Shown: positions 17,788 through 27,557, counted from the first letter of the stretch. The stretch: 64,000 bases of DNA from Pyrinomonadaceae bacterium (GCA_036277115.1 DASUNM010000005.1:1-64000), one strand, 5' to 3'. Translations and numbers: made by a program. The notes: a model not told the origin generated them from the sequence alone.

Positions 17788-19920
17788 TTACTGCCTTTGA
17801 AACTCGGGCGATCCAAGTAGCAACCCGGCAATTTTCACGACCGGATTATCAATGGCAGCCGCATTGGAGTTACCAGCTTGTTGCCGCTGCTGCTGATTAT
17901 TCTGTTGTCCACCGCCAGGGCCGGGGAAATTGCCGCGCTGGAATCCCTCTTCAAACGGGTTCTGTGGAATCTTCAATGATGCGGTCTGCACCACCGGCAT
18001 CGTCGGGACCGTGATTTGATCGTTAAGCTGCTTCAGCAGGCTTTCTCTGGTCTTAGCCGAAATCTCGCCGCCGGCAATCAACGTCACAAATCGATCAAGC
18101 AGCTTCTCTTTATCGATCGTTTTGTCTTTAGCCATGTCGCCAACGAAACGTGACAGGTCGACCCGCGTGCCGGGAATGCGATTGCTCGCCAGCGCCAGCG
18201 CAAAGTTCATCCGCTCGAGCAGCGCGCCCGTGTTCACCCAATCCTCGGCCACGTCTGAATAACCATTCGGAGTTTGAAATCCGTAGAGTGGCTGGCCCAT
18301 ACGCGCAATCCACTGATGAAATTGCGGGCCGCCATTCGTCTCGGCGCCCAGCGTGCGTACGGCGCTGATGGCCAGCTCAAACGGTCGCTTGATCTTCGCC
18401 CGATACGCCTCAGCTGAATTGAATTCCGGCGAGAGAAAGATCGTGCGCAGCATCTCGCGAATGTCACCGTCAGTTTTTGCATAAGTCTGCGCGACGCGAT
18501 CGACCAGCGACTTCGGTGGGTCGTCTGAAACAAACCGGCGCGCAAGCTTCGTCGCGATAAACTTCGCCGTCGAAGGATGTTTCGCCAGAATCTCAAGCAC
18601 CATTAATCCGTCTTTGACGCCACCGCCGGCCGGAATCTTGTGGCCGAGCACGATCTTTTCGCCATCATCGTGTGTGCGCGGATTGAAATAGAACTGGCCT
18701 GCCTCCTCGCGCAGTCTTTCAGCGCGGCGGCCGCCTGCATTCGTGAGTTGTGCTGCGGCCGCACCCGCTCCGCGCGGGGCGAAGATCGTCCACCCGGTAA
18801 AACACCGCGCGACTTCCTGCACATCTTTCTGCGTGTAGCCGCCGTCAACGCCCAGCGTGTGCAACTCCATCAGCTCGCGCGCGTAATTCTCGTTGATGCC
18901 GCGCCGCGGACGTTGAGTCTGCCGCGGCATTTGATCCTGTGGATTGTTCGACATCGTGAGCAGCCTTTGATCGATACGCCGTGCCTGGCCAGGCCGCTGC
19001 ATCTGGGCCGGTCGCTGTTGCTGTGGAGCATTCGGTGACACGCTTTGAAAATTGTCGAGATAGAAAAGCATTGCCGGGCTTTCAGCGGTGGCCCGCAGCA
19101 AGTTCTGGAACTTGCCCATTGTGTTCGGCCGAATGCTGTCGCGATCGTATGAAATCAATAACCAGCGATCGGCGCCCTTGTTCGCGAAAACGTTGAAGTG
19201 GTTTGTCCAAAAATCGACCATCACTTCCTGCAATTGCCGCTCGCTGTAGGTCGCGCGCAGGATGCGTGACATTTGCAGCTCGCCGGTGATGAACTGCGGT
19301 GGCCGCAAATTGTTCTCTTTAAAGTAAGCGTAAACCGCGCGACGATACTCGGCATTGTTCATCGGGTTTCCCGACGGGTCGGGATTGGGATTCGGAGGAT
19401 TACTCGGCGGTCCCTGCATCTCGCCTGACGTCGACTCACCCGTCTTCGGCTGATTCGAATTTTGATTGTTCGCGCCATTCTGTTGTCGATTATCGCGTGC
19501 CGCCGCTAAGTCCTGGGGCAACGCTCCACGCTGTTGCAGCGCGCGCAGCAACTGGCCCGGCTGCGGATACTTCTCGTATAACTCCGGCGTCGTCATGCGG
19601 AGTGCCGCCAGGTTTTGCAGCTTCGCTTCCGTCGCCGTGTCGTCAATCTTTTCGGGGTTCAGTTGTTGCTCAATGTACTTGTCGAGCCCGATTGATTTCA
19701 CCCGCTCCACATCGCCCGGCCGCGCGCCATATCCGAGGCGGTTCAGGACGTGCACGATGCGTTGGTCTTCGCTGAGCTTGCCCGCCTTCACCGTCGATTT
19801 TGGCTTCATGCTTTGGCCGCTGACAGCCGCAAAGCTTGTGATGAGCAGCGCCAGTGCTGACGTCAACGCAGTTACGCGTTTGAGAAGTGATGAGTGCGTA
19901 CCGGGCTTTTTCTGATTCAT
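17788..19920 (-). CDS. DUF1800 family secreted protein
   Basis: A 710-residue exported protein with an N-terminal signal (LTSALALLITSFAAVSG) and the DUF1800 landmarks VLNRLGYGARPGDVERV near residue 53, DFWTNHFNVFA near residue 240, NENYARELMELHTLGVDGGY near residue 345, the zinc/heme-like stretch DVQEVARCFTGWTIF near residue 370, and HPSTAKFIATKLARRFV near residue 450. Low-complexity Asn/Gln/Pro insertions occur near residues 145-190 and 660-690. The family is always found beside DUF1501, as here, and both are exported. Function is not established. Confidence 0.9.
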   Translation of the reverse strand: MNQKKPGTHSSLLKRVTALTSALALLITSFAAVSGQSMKPKSTVKAGKLSEDQRIVHVLNRLGYGARPGDVERVKSIGLDKYIEQQLNPEKIDDTATEAKLQNLAALRMTTPELYEKYPQPGQLLRALQQRGALPQDLAAARDNRQQNGANNQNSNQPKTGESTSGEMQGPPSNPPNPNPDPSGNPMNNAEYRRAVYAYFKENNLRPPQFITGELQMSRILRATYSERQLQEVMVDFWTNHFNVFANKGADRWLLISYDRDSIRPNTMGKFQNLLRATAESPAMLFYLDNFQSVSPNAPQQQRPAQMQRPGQARRIDQRLLTMSNNPQDQMPRQTQRPRRGINENYARELMELHTLGVDGGYTQKDVQEVARCFTGWTIFAPRGAGAAAAQLTNAGGRRAERLREEAGQFYFNPRTHDDGEKIVLGHKIPAGGGVKDGLMVLEILAKHPSTAKFIATKLARRFVSDDPPKSLVDRVAQTYAKTDGDIREMLRTIFLSPEFNSAEAYRAKIKRPFELAISAVRTLGAETNGGPQFHQWIARMGQPLYGFQTPNGYSDVAEDWVNTGALLERMNFALALASNRIPGTRVDLSRFVGDMAKDKTIDKEKLLDRFVTLIAGGEISAKTRESLLKQLNDQITVPTMPVVQTASLKIPQNPFEEGFQRGNFPGPGGGQQNNQQQRQQAGNSNAAAIDNPVVKIAGLLLGSPEFQRQ

Positions 19921-20019
19921 TTTGGTGACTTTCTGAATCCGTCGAGAATCGAACGTTATCGGTTACATGGTCTTAGACGCCGCAAAATCCGCTTTGGTTG
20001 AGTAAATCATGCATCCGGG

Positions 20020-21447
20020 CTACGGCAGAGCGGGGCGGGAAGTGGGTCGCGGCGTCGTCTGAGTGCGCGCCGCCGGGCGCGGATACGTCACCGGGCTGCG
20101 ATTTCCTGCCCGATCGAGCGCACGCACGCCAAAGAAGTAATTGTCTTTCGACATGCCCTTTAAGGTGTAGGTCATCACGTTCCCGACCGTTTGCGAGTTC
20201 GTCCAGGTCGCCGCCGTCGTGTCGCGCCAGACAACTTCATAGCCCACCACGTCCGGTTCTTTGTTGGCTTCCCACTTCAGTTCTGTATCATTCGAAAGAC
20301 CTGTCGTCATGGTCACGTTCTTTGGCCGGGCGGGGGCAGAGGCGAGAACCGCGAGCGACGCGGCATTCACCCGCGCGACGTTCGCTACGTAACCGAAATC
20401 GACGAACTGCGGCAGGTCGCCGTACTGAATCCCGTTCTCAATGCGGATGTTCTGATGTTGATGCCGATAGTCCTCGTTCGGTTCGGTGAAACGAACCGCG
20501 GCATAGCCGCGCTCGAGAAACGGCTGATGATCTCCGCCTCGCCCATATCGATCCCGGCGATAAATCATCATTACTTTCATAGCCGGCACGTAGCGTTCGG
20601 TGACTTCTTTGATGAACCGCGCAAGCTGGCGGGACTGTGAATCGTTTTCACCGCCGACGCTGCGACGGGTCGTTGCTTCTTGCGGAGTTTCATTCGACGG
20701 CACGCCTTCCGAGAAAACACGCAGCGTCCGACGATCGCGCACGCCATTGCCGCCAAGCGTGTTGCCGACGATGTCGTTCGTGAACATCGCTTCGATGTCC
20801 ATATTGTTTTTCTTCGCCTGTTCGGCAAAGTAGGTCGCCCCCAAAAGGCTCTGCTCTTCCCCGGCCACGGCCATGAAAACTATGGTCGCGTCGAACTTGT
20901 ATTTAGCCATCACGCGCGCCATCTCAAGCACGGCGGCGGTTCCCGATGCATCATCATTTGCCCCGGGCGCGTCGCACTTAGCGTCGGTCGGGCTGCTGCA
21001 CATCGAATCGTAGTGGCCGCTGACAACGTACACCCGAGCCGTCGATTCAGATTGCGTCCCTTTCAGCGTCGCCACGACGTTGGTGACGACTGTGGGTTGC
21101 GGAATTCGCGGCGCGCGCGGCTGTTCATAACTCTGCTTCTCGACGGTCATGCGCCCGCCCGATTCAGCCGCCGCCTTTTGAAACTCTGCGTATAGCCAGT
21201 CGCGCGCCGCCCCAATCCCACGATTCGGATCGTTCTGTTCAGAGAGCGTGTTCCGCGTGCCGAAACTCACGAGTTTGCGAATGCTCGCTTCGATTCGACG
21301 CGCACTCATTTCGGCAACGATTTTGGGAATGTCGGGATTGCCACGCACTGGCGCGGCCCGGCGCTGGCCGTACGCAGCGGTGCACACTATTCCAATGATC
21401 ATCGGGGCGAACAGAAAAAGCGCACGCTTCTCCACGGGCAGCCGCAT
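20020..21447 (-). CDS. Exported M28 peptidase with C-terminal Fn3-like domain
   Basis: Second M28 metallopeptidase in the window. The open frame extends to 21591, but the ATG at 21447, preceded by GAGG and followed by a signal peptide (LPVEKRALFLFAPMIIGIV), is the sensible start. Zinc-site motifs are VVSGHYDSM and PGANDDASGTAAVLE, then AVAGEEQSLLGA, FTNDIVGN and the His in GGDHQPFLERGY. A fibronectin type III-like domain follows (RPKNVTMTTGLSNDTELKW to the C-terminus, residues 385-465), and the tail is Arg/Pro-rich. Likely periplasmic or extracellular peptide hydrolysis. Confidence 0.88.
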   Translation of the reverse strand: MRLPVEKRALFLFAPMIIGIVCTAAYGQRRAAPVRGNPDIPKIVAEMSARRIEASIRKLVSFGTRNTLSEQNDPNRGIGAARDWLYAEFQKAAAESGGRMTVEKQSYEQPRAPRIPQPTVVTNVVATLKGTQSESTARVYVVSGHYDSMCSSPTDAKCDAPGANDDASGTAAVLEMARVMAKYKFDATIVFMAVAGEEQSLLGATYFAEQAKKNNMDIEAMFTNDIVGNTLGGNGVRDRRTLRVFSEGVPSNETPQEATTRRSVGGENDSQSRQLARFIKEVTERYVPAMKVMMIYRRDRYGRGGDHQPFLERGYAAVRFTEPNEDYRHQHQNIRIENGIQYGDLPQFVDFGYVANVARVNAASLAVLASAPARPKNVTMTTGLSNDTELKWEANKEPDVVGYEVVWRDTTAATWTNSQTVGNVMTYTLKGMSKDNYFFGVRALDRAGNRSPVTYPRPAARTQTTPRPTSRPALP

Positions 21448-21538
21448 ACCTTTGCACCTCAAGTTTTTAGAGTTCAGGCTGAGAACGCGACGAACTCTAT
21501 CAATGACGATTGGCGGTCGCAACCGTTCGCGCGAGCAA

Positions 21539-22036
21539 CTAGGTCTTTTGTTTTTCGGCCGGCTGTGGTTCGACGGGCGCGCGATAGTCACCCTCGAGAA
21601 AACGAGTCGTGTTTTCGGTGACGCTCGCGGCGGGAAGAAAGGGCGCGGTGTTTACACGTGAGAACTGCGGCGCAGGTTCAGGCGCGATGGATTGTTGTGA
21701 TCTACCCTGATCGGGCTTCAAGGCGGCAGTAACTATTTTCGAGAGCTGCCGAATCAGAAGAATATCGGCCACTAGAATGGTAACGAGGCCCATGAAGATC
21801 AGGGCAATCAGCGGATCCACTGCCCGCGTCACAGTTGCCAACATGCCCGCGCCTATCACCAGCAGAGCGAAGCCGCCCAAGGTCACGACCGCGAGAATGA
21901 TCCCAATAATTAAGGCGGGCTTGGTCAGATTAACCTGGACGATTTCCGTCGGCGCACTCAGCGAGCCGAGGTTCGCGCCGCAACGGTTGCAGTATTTAAG
22001 GCCGGTGCTTTCAGTTCCGCAGGAAGGGCAAAACAT
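21539..22036 (-). CDS. Zinc-ribbon membrane protein
   Basis: A 165-residue protein beginning MFCPSCGTESTGLKYCNRCG, a double CxxC zinc ribbon of the zinc-ribbon-domain family. Two hydrophobic helices follow, at about residues 40-65 (LIIGIILAVVTLGGFALLVIG) and 72-95 (LIALIFMGLVTILVADILLI), and then a disordered polar tail. Such proteins are common in Acidobacteriota and have no assigned function. The gene precedes the M28 peptidase gene on the same strand, and word-repeat spacers flank its 5' side. Confidence 0.75.
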   Translation of the reverse strand: MFCPSCGTESTGLKYCNRCGANLGSLSAPTEIVQVNLTKPALIIGIILAVVTLGGFALLVIGAGMLATVTRAVDPLIALIFMGLVTILVADILLIRQLSKIVTAALKPDQGRSQQSIAPEPAPQFSRVNTAPFLPAASVTENTTRFLEGDYRAPVEPQPAEKQKT

Positions 22037-22155
22037 GCGCGTGAATAGTAAATCGTGAATCGTAAATAGAAAAGCTTCAGCAACTGCTTCGCGAATAGGT
22101 ACGACAGCGGCCCGCGAACAGTTCAGGTCTATTTACGATTCCCGATTAACTATTT
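22037..22155. repeat. Phrase-like repeat (GTGAATCGTAAATAG)
   Basis: Repeat of the word seen at 17.7 kb: GTGAATAGTAAATCGTGAAT at the left end and the complementary CTATTTACGATTCCCGATT at the right end, with about 50 unrelated bases between, so the unit could form a long stem. Confidence 0.6.
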
Positions 22156-23359
22156 ACCGTATTCGGTAGGCCTTGCCCTTCCAAACCACGACGATTTCGC
22201 CGCTGAGCTGTTTGGCGATCGAACGCAGGCCGGAATCGAGCTTGTCGAACTCTTCCGAACCGCGACCGATAGTTCGGACCGACATTGAGGACTTTAGTTT
22301 GGAATCGACCCACGCGTTTCCCTGGCGCTTGAACTTGCGGCCGCCGACCGCACGCGTCTGGTCTGCTTCTTCAGTACTGGAGCTGGGCGCTGCAGACTTA
22401 CGCGCTTCGGCTCGCGATTCTCCGAGCCTCCCGCGACTTGAATCGGCAACGTCTGACGTTGGCTGCGCGCTCTTTGAATCTTCCTGCTTAGTCGCAGTTG
22501 CCGGTCTATTGGCCGCGGCCCGATTGCTCTCTTCATCACGAGCCTTAGCAAAGTCTCCCTCAGCCTTCTTGTACTTGTCGTACGATTCGTTGCGGCGCGG
22601 TCCGCCCGGAATGGCGCCGGGTGTCTGTTGCGCTCGCTCACGGTCCGAGCGATACGTCTCCACCGGCGCGGGCGCGTACGACGGAGATGACTGCGCGCGC
22701 GGCGCGTCGTCCGCACGAGCCGCGCCGCCCACGACGGGCGCATCTTTCGCGGCAAGCGCTTCCCCGGGTTTCGGAGGCGGCGGCGGACTTAATGTCGTCA
22801 ATCCGGATTTGCTCTGATCGGGCGCGGACAAAACAGTCGGCTGCGCGATCGCGGTGTTAGTGTTCCGCTGGGCTCCTTCGCGCGGCGCATCAGGTTCTAA
22901 ACTCGTCACCGGCTTGATTGCTTCCACCGGACTAGTCTGCGGTTGGTGCTGCGCGACCATTGCATCATTTCGCTGCGTGGGTTGGCGCCAAGCGAGAAAA
23001 GCGATTCCACCGACTGCCAACAATACGACGGCGAACGCGGCATAACGCAACGTCGGGATCGCGAACACTGTGCCGAGTTTTTTCCACCATGGTTCAGCCA
23101 CGGGCTGAGAAGCGGGAATCCGGGCTTCCACGCCGGCTCCAGTCGTCACCGCCAACTGGCTCACCAGTTTTCGACAGTCATCGCAGTCGGCGAAATGCGA
23201 CAAATAACCCTGCCGGGCTGCCGGTGGTAGCGCACCCTCCGCGAAGGCATTTAACTCATCTGCGTCAGGATGTTCGACAGGGGTGCCCTTCGCCGCGCCT
23301 TTCGCGTAGCGTCCAATCAGCACATCCATGTCTTTATCGCTCAGCATTCTCAAAAACAT
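22154..23359 (-). CDS. Putative anti-sigma factor with zinc-finger and TM helix
   Basis: The protein starts with a short region (FLRMLSDKDMDVLIGRYAK), then a zf-HC2-like anti-sigma zinc finger (HPDADELNAFAEGALPPA, then HFADCDDCRKLV; His-x3-Cys-x2-Cys), one transmembrane helix (YAAFAVVLLAVGGIAFLAW), and a long disordered Pro/Ser/Arg-rich extracytoplasmic part ending in a short folded tail. It lies directly after the sigma factor gene, separated by about 70 bases, the usual sigma/anti-sigma order. The open frame extends upstream over the sigma stop; I place the start at the ATG at 23359 (another is at 23347). Confidence 0.75.
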   Translation of the reverse strand: MFLRMLSDKDMDVLIGRYAKGAAKGTPVEHPDADELNAFAEGALPPAARQGYLSHFADCDDCRKLVSQLAVTTGAGVEARIPASQPVAEPWWKKLGTVFAIPTLRYAAFAVVLLAVGGIAFLAWRQPTQRNDAMVAQHQPQTSPVEAIKPVTSLEPDAPREGAQRNTNTAIAQPTVLSAPDQSKSGLTTLSPPPPPKPGEALAAKDAPVVGGAARADDAPRAQSSPSYAPAPVETYRSDRERAQQTPGAIPGGPRRNESYDKYKKAEGDFAKARDEESNRAAANRPATATKQEDSKSAQPTSDVADSSRGRLGESRAEARKSAAPSSSTEEADQTRAVGGRKFKRQGNAWVDSKLKSSMSVRTIGRGSEEFDKLDSGLRSIAKQLSGEIVVVWKGKAYRIR

Positions 23360-23429
23360 GGCGACGTGGCCGTCGCTGATTTCCCTAAATCGTTGAACGC
23401 TCGACTTAGCCGGATCTTGCGGTCTGGTA

Positions 23430-24431
23430 CTAAACAGCGACCGAGTCGCTTCCCGTCTCAGAAGATTCAACCATGGTTGCAGCCGGTGCGGCGAGCAGCG
23501 GCTCAACGTCCATTTGCAGCGTGGCAGCAATTTGCGAGAGCGAACGCGCCGCCTCAGTCTGTGTCCAGCCATGTTCGTTCATCAAGAGCGTCTCGACACG
23601 CTTGCGCACATCCGCATGAATTCGCGTCAATCTGCGACTCGCGGTGGCTTCGTGCACGCCCAGCACCGCGCCGGCTTCACGCAGGCGCAGTCCATCAAAA
23701 TAGTAGAGCTTCACAAGCAAACGATCCTCATCTTCCAACTCAACCAACGCGCGTGCGAACGCCTTCTCAACCGCGGCGGACGCAAGGTTCGTCGCCAGTT
23801 CGTCTTCCGGTGTCGTCATCGAATGGAAGACCCGGCCATCCGGAGATTCCTTTTCACTCTCGCGTGAAAGCCGATCCAAATCGGCATCTTCTTCCGTGTG
23901 GACCAGGCGCGCTTCGCGTCGATGGCGATCGATTGCAAGTTGTCCGACTACCGCGCGCAGCCACCCGCCAAGCGAGCCGGCACCCGAGTAGTACGCCAAC
24001 TTGCCTGCCGGTTGCCCGTCATCACGAACTTTAAGGCCGTGCAATTCAGCCCAGATGGACTGGGCCAGATCCTCAGCCATTTCGGCGTTCGGACTGGCCC
24101 CGCGCGCGGCCGATTTCACCGTCGCGCCGTAGCCTTCGACCAGTTCACTCCACGCGGATTGATCCCCTCGCTGGCAGGCAATGACCAAACACAGATCGTC
24201 CGCATGTAAGCCGTCGATGAAGGAAGCGATCTGTTCGGCCGAAGCCTGGGGCTCGTGTTTGAGAACGTATTTCTCGACCGTGGCGCGCACACGCTGGATC
24301 AGCGCAGACGCGTCGAGCCGTCGCGGGTTGTCCGCACGTTCAACCAGCCGCTGCGCGCCGGCGCCAATTACTTCATCAATTCGGCTCTTACTGTTGCTCA
24401 AAATCGCGTGTTCTTCGGAGGCCCGGGTCAT
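23430..24431 (-). CDS. Sigma-70 family (ECF-like) RNA polymerase sigma factor
   Basis: The protein has an N-terminal extension of about 90 residues rich in Arg, then sigma region 2 (LCLVIACQRGDQSAWSELVE to EDLAQSIWAELHGL) and region 4 (LEDEDRLLVKLYYFDGLRLR, EAGAVLGVHEATASRRLTRI). It probably directs transcription of its own operon and of envelope genes, controlled by the zinc-finger protein encoded downstream. The open frame runs to 24800, but the ATG at 24431 removes a region overlapping queE on the other strand. It is transcribed divergently from queE. The long N-terminal part is atypical for minimal ECF sigma factors. Confidence 0.85.
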   Translation of the reverse strand: MTRASEEHAILSNSKSRIDEVIGAGAQRLVERADNPRRLDASALIQRVRATVEKYVLKHEPQASAEQIASFIDGLHADDLCLVIACQRGDQSAWSELVEGYGATVKSAARGASPNAEMAEDLAQSIWAELHGLKVRDDGQPAGKLAYYSGAGSLGGWLRAVVGQLAIDRHRREARLVHTEEDADLDRLSRESEKESPDGRVFHSMTTPEDELATNLASAAVEKAFARALVELEDEDRLLVKLYYFDGLRLREAGAVLGVHEATASRRLTRIHADVRKRVETLLMNEHGWTQTEAARSLSQIAATLQMDVEPLLAAPAATMVESSETGSDSVAV

Positions 24432-24552
24432 GCTATCACGATCTTTAGACGCGTCCGGACGATTCGTTTGCCCCCATTTTGATGAAGCCAGGCGGCTGCA
24501 GTTGGCCGCCATGAAATCGACAATCACAAATCTAATATCTAATATCTGGAAA

Positions 24553-25197
24553 ATGCTCAGAGTTACCGAGATTTTCCACTCGATCCAGGGCGAGTCAACG
24601 CACGCCGGCCGCCCCTGTACTTTCGTGCGGCTGACCGGCTGCCCCATGCGCTGCACATGGTGCGACAGCGAATACACATTCACCGGTGGCGACCATTTCA
24701 CGATTGAACAGATCATGCATAAGGTGCGCGACTTCGGTTGCCGCCTGGTGGAAGTCACCGGGGGTGAGCCGCTTGGGCAGCGCGAGGCGTTCGAGCTCAT
24801 TCAGCAGCTCTGCGAGGAAGAATACGAAGTCTTGATTGAAACCGGCGGCTACGTTTCGACTGCCGGTCTTGATGAACGGGCGCAGGTCATCCTTGATATA
24901 AAGTGTCCGGGTTCAGGCGAAGCTGAACGGAACGATTGGTCAAATCTGGGACGCTTGCGCGCGAAGCAAGACGAAGTCAAATTCGTGATCGCGGACGCGC
25001 CGGATTGGGAGTTCGCCAAGAAGACCATCGCACAATACGAGCTGGAAACTCGCGCGAAGGCAATTCTGATTTCTCCAGCATGGGGGCTGGTGAATTTACA
25101 GGACCTGGCGAACTGGATTACCGAAAGCGGCTTGAACGTGCGCATGCAACTCCAGCTTCATAAGTACATTTGGGGACCGGATGTCCGGGGAGTGTGA
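24553..25197 (+). CDS. queE: 7-carboxy-7-deazaguanine synthase (radical SAM)
   Basis: QueE converts carboxytetrahydropterin to 7-carboxy-7-deazaguanine in queuosine synthesis. The 214-residue protein begins LRVTEIFHSIQGEST and has the radical-SAM cluster motif CPMRCTWCDSEYTF (here CxxxCxxC), VEVTGGEPLGQ, and IETGG. The start is the ATG at 24553; the open frame upstream of it overlaps the sigma factor gene and is not coding. It precedes queC by 140 bases of repeat-rich spacer, forming the deazaguanine pair. QueD and QueF are not in the window. Confidence 0.95.
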   Translation: MLRVTEIFHSIQGESTHAGRPCTFVRLTGCPMRCTWCDSEYTFTGGDHFTIEQIMHKVRDFGCRLVEVTGGEPLGQREAFELIQQLCEEEYEVLIETGGYVSTAGLDERAQVILDIKCPGSGEAERNDWSNLGRLRAKQDEVKFVIADAPDWEFAKKTIAQYELETRAKAILISPAWGLVNLQDLANWITESGLNVRMQLQLHKYIWGPDVRGV

Positions 25198-25338
25198 AAG
25201 AGCATTTTCCATTTATCATTTTCCATTTTCCATTTGTCATTTCTCACGGGCGTCCGAGACTTAATGGAGAACCACAAATCGCGGCTGAAAATGGCGAGTG
25301 ATAGATGTCGAATGACAAATGGAAAATGATTTGTAAGC
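25198..25338. repeat. Phrase-like repeat (CCATTTTCCATTTGTCATT)
   Basis: The queE-queC spacer is largely composed of one word, TTTTCCATTTATCATTTTCC and CATTTGTCATTTC, with the opposite-strand version (GACAAATGGAAAATGATTTG) at 25311-25332. The two ends can pair. Confidence 0.65.
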
Positions 25339-26070
25339 ATGGGTGGTAGCAGCGAGACAATTCAAACGATCGAAGAAGAGGCTCCATCCTTCCTCCTTCC
25401 GCCTTCATCCCTGGCTGTCTGCCTCGTCTCAGGCGGCATGGATTCGTGTGTTACGGCTGCGATCGCCAACGGAGATAACGACGAACTCGCGTTCCTGCAC
25501 GTCTCGTATGGTCAGCCCACTGAGGCCCGTGAGCGCCAGGCTTTCGAAGCCCTGGCTGACAGCTACCACGTAACGAAACGGCTGGCCGTCTCGATCGAAT
25601 ATCTGAAGTCTATCGGCGGCTCTTCACTGACCGATGAAAACATCCCGGTGAGCGAAGCAAATCTTACTTCGCGCGAAATCCCAACCAGCTATGTCCCGTT
25701 TCGCAATTCACATTTGTTGTCGATTGCCACAAGTTGGGCTGAAGTTATCGGCGCGCAACGGATCTACATCGGCGCCGTAGCTGAAGATTCGTCAGGTTAT
25801 CCGGACTGTCGTCCCGAGTATTACGAAGCTTTTCAGCGCGCCATCGACGCTGGAACAAAGCCCGAGACCCACGTAGCGATCGTGACGCCGGTCATCCACC
25901 TGCGGAAATCCGACATAGTAAAACGAGGGATGGAATTGAATGCGCCGCTGCACCTTACCTGGTCCTGCTATCGCGCTGAAGACCGTGCCTGCGGCCGTTG
26001 CGATTCGTGTGCTTTGCGACTGCGCGCTTTTCGCGAAGCAGACGTGACGGATCCGATTCCGTATGCTTGA
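25339..26070 (+). CDS. queC: 7-cyano-7-deazaguanine synthase
   Basis: QueC turns 7-carboxy-7-deazaguanine into preQ0 using ATP and ammonia. Markers are the PP-loop VSGGMDSCVTAA near residue 30, HVSYGQPTEARERQA, SYVPFRNSHLLSIA near residue 115, and the zinc site CYRAEDRACGRCDSCALR near the C-terminus. The first 27 residues are an unusual extension, part of which (APSFLLPPSSLAV) is translated from a word-repeat-like tract (25380-25410). The ATG at 25339 is the only in-frame ATG before the core. Sits downstream of queE. Confidence 0.94.
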   Translation: MGGSSETIQTIEEEAPSFLLPPSSLAVCLVSGGMDSCVTAAIANGDNDELAFLHVSYGQPTEARERQAFEALADSYHVTKRLAVSIEYLKSIGGSSLTDENIPVSEANLTSREIPTSYVPFRNSHLLSIATSWAEVIGAQRIYIGAVAEDSSGYPDCRPEYYEAFQRAIDAGTKPETHVAIVTPVIHLRKSDIVKRGMELNAPLHLTWSCYRAEDRACGRCDSCALRLRAFREADVTDPIPYA

Positions 26071-26186
26071 CAGCACGCGTGCAGCTAATTAACGTTAGGG
26101 CGGGTTTCCGCTACAACTTGTTGCAAATCAAAGGCATCTTAACGTCGGCTGTTCACACCAGCAGCAGATTTTTTGGAGGAACTTAC

Positions 26187-27509
26187 ATGCGTAGTTATTT
26201 TTACTCGATTATCGCTTCCGCGGTTTTGCTTCTGGCAGCCGTTGGCGCGTCAGCTCAGGTTGGCCAACTTCGGGGCCATGTGTTTATCCAACAGGCCGAC
26301 GGCACGAAGGTCCCAGCTGCCGGCGCGCAGGTCGACGTTTACCGGACTGACCTGCCTGGCAAATTCCCGAGTAAGGCTAATAAGAACGGAGAGTTTGTTT
26401 ACGCCGGTTTGCCGTACATCGGCACGTACGTCATCGCGGTGAGTGCGCCGAATGCGGCACCCGCCGTCCGTGGCGGCGTGAAGGTCGGCCGCGACATCGA
26501 CTTCGAGCTTGTCATGACGCCGGGCAATGGCCAGCGCCTCACCGAAGAGCAAGCGAAGGCCGGTGGTGGCGGTGGATCGGAAACCCCAGCGTCCGGTGGC
26601 AGCGGCGAAAGCGCAGCCGACCGGGCGAAGCGCGAAGAAATGGAGAAAAAGAACGCCGCCGTCATCGAGGAGAACAAGAAGATTGAGAACGCAAATCAAG
26701 TGATTGGCGATGCCTTCCGCGGAGGAAATACGGCGCTGACTGCGAAGAATTACGATGAAGCGGTTCGGCAATACGACACGGGCATCGCCGCCGATGCGGC
26801 ACACCCGGGCATACCGTCGTTGTTGACGAATAAGTCCGTCGCGCTGCGGTTGCGCGGCGTCGATCGGTTCAATGCGGCAGTGCAGTCCAAAGATGAAGCC
26901 GCCAAGACTTCCGGCATGGAAGCGGCAAAGGCAGATTTCAAGGCTTCCGCCGACGCCGCCAGTCAGGCCGTGGATACGCTCAAGAAACTCCCGACGCCTA
27001 CGGATCCAGCCGAGTTGAAGCAGTTTGAAACTAATAAGTATTTCGCGTTGACCGCGCGCGCCGAGTCGATGCGTCTGTTCACGACGAAAGTTGATCCGAC
27101 GAAAGCTGACGCTGCGGTTGTCGCTTATCAGGAATACATTGCGGCCGAACCGGACGCCGTCAAGAAGGGCAAAGCCCAAAAGGATTTTGCGCAGATGCTT
27201 TTCGAGACTGCCACTGATACTGCATCGTACGAACGCGTAGTCGCCGAGTATCAAAAACATCTCGAAGGGAATCCCGACGATGCGGTCGCCCTCCTGCGAA
27301 TCGGACAGGCGATGTTTAATATCGGGGCCTTGAATAACAACGACAAGGCGAAGTATCAGGAGGCCGCGAACTATTTGCAGCGGTACGTCGATAAAGCACC
27401 GGATACGGATCCCATGAAGGCTGAAGCCAAGGATTTGATCGGGGCTTTGAAGGCGCAAGCGAATGTCACGCCTGAAAGGACCACCAGGCCACCGCGACGG
27501 CGTCCATAA
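26187..27509 (+). CDS. Exported carboxypeptidase-regulatory-domain/TPR protein
   Basis: Signal peptide (MRSYFYSIIASAVLLLAAVG), then a transthyretin-like CarboxypepD_reg domain (QLRGHVFIQQADGTKVPAAG to about residue 110), a Gly/Ser-rich linker with a charged helix (KREEMEKKNAAVIEENKK), and a TPR-like helical repeat region to the end (AKNYDEAVRQYDTGIAADA, then two further helical hairpins). The ATG at 26187 has GGAGG eight bases upstream, so the longer frame from 25998 (overlapping queC) is rejected. A domain combination of this kind is typical of Acidobacteriota. It resembles, at the level of architecture only, the four paralogs of the 46-58 kb cargo. Ends before a strong terminator. Confidence 0.8.
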   Translation: MRSYFYSIIASAVLLLAAVGASAQVGQLRGHVFIQQADGTKVPAAGAQVDVYRTDLPGKFPSKANKNGEFVYAGLPYIGTYVIAVSAPNAAPAVRGGVKVGRDIDFELVMTPGNGQRLTEEQAKAGGGGGSETPASGGSGESAADRAKREEMEKKNAAVIEENKKIENANQVIGDAFRGGNTALTAKNYDEAVRQYDTGIAADAAHPGIPSLLTNKSVALRLRGVDRFNAAVQSKDEAAKTSGMEAAKADFKASADAASQAVDTLKKLPTPTDPAELKQFETNKYFALTARAESMRLFTTKVDPTKADAAVVAYQEYIAAEPDAVKKGKAQKDFAQMLFETATDTASYERVVAEYQKHLEGNPDDAVALLRIGQAMFNIGALNNNDKAKYQEAANYLQRYVDKAPDTDPMKAEAKDLIGALKAQANVTPERTTRPPRRRP

Positions 27510-27557
27510 CCCTGGGAGCGCGGGCATCCTGCCCGCAGTTGTTCGATTCGTTTTATC

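Noticed and set aside
22173..22817. A 214-residue + strand ORF within the anti-sigma gene
   Set aside because: Antisense to a Pro/Ser/Arg-rich coding region; no domain seen.
26250..27527. A 425-residue minus-strand ORF opposite the secreted TPR gene
   Set aside because: It lacks a known domain and follows the codon bias of the well-supported + strand gene; a typical shadow ORF.
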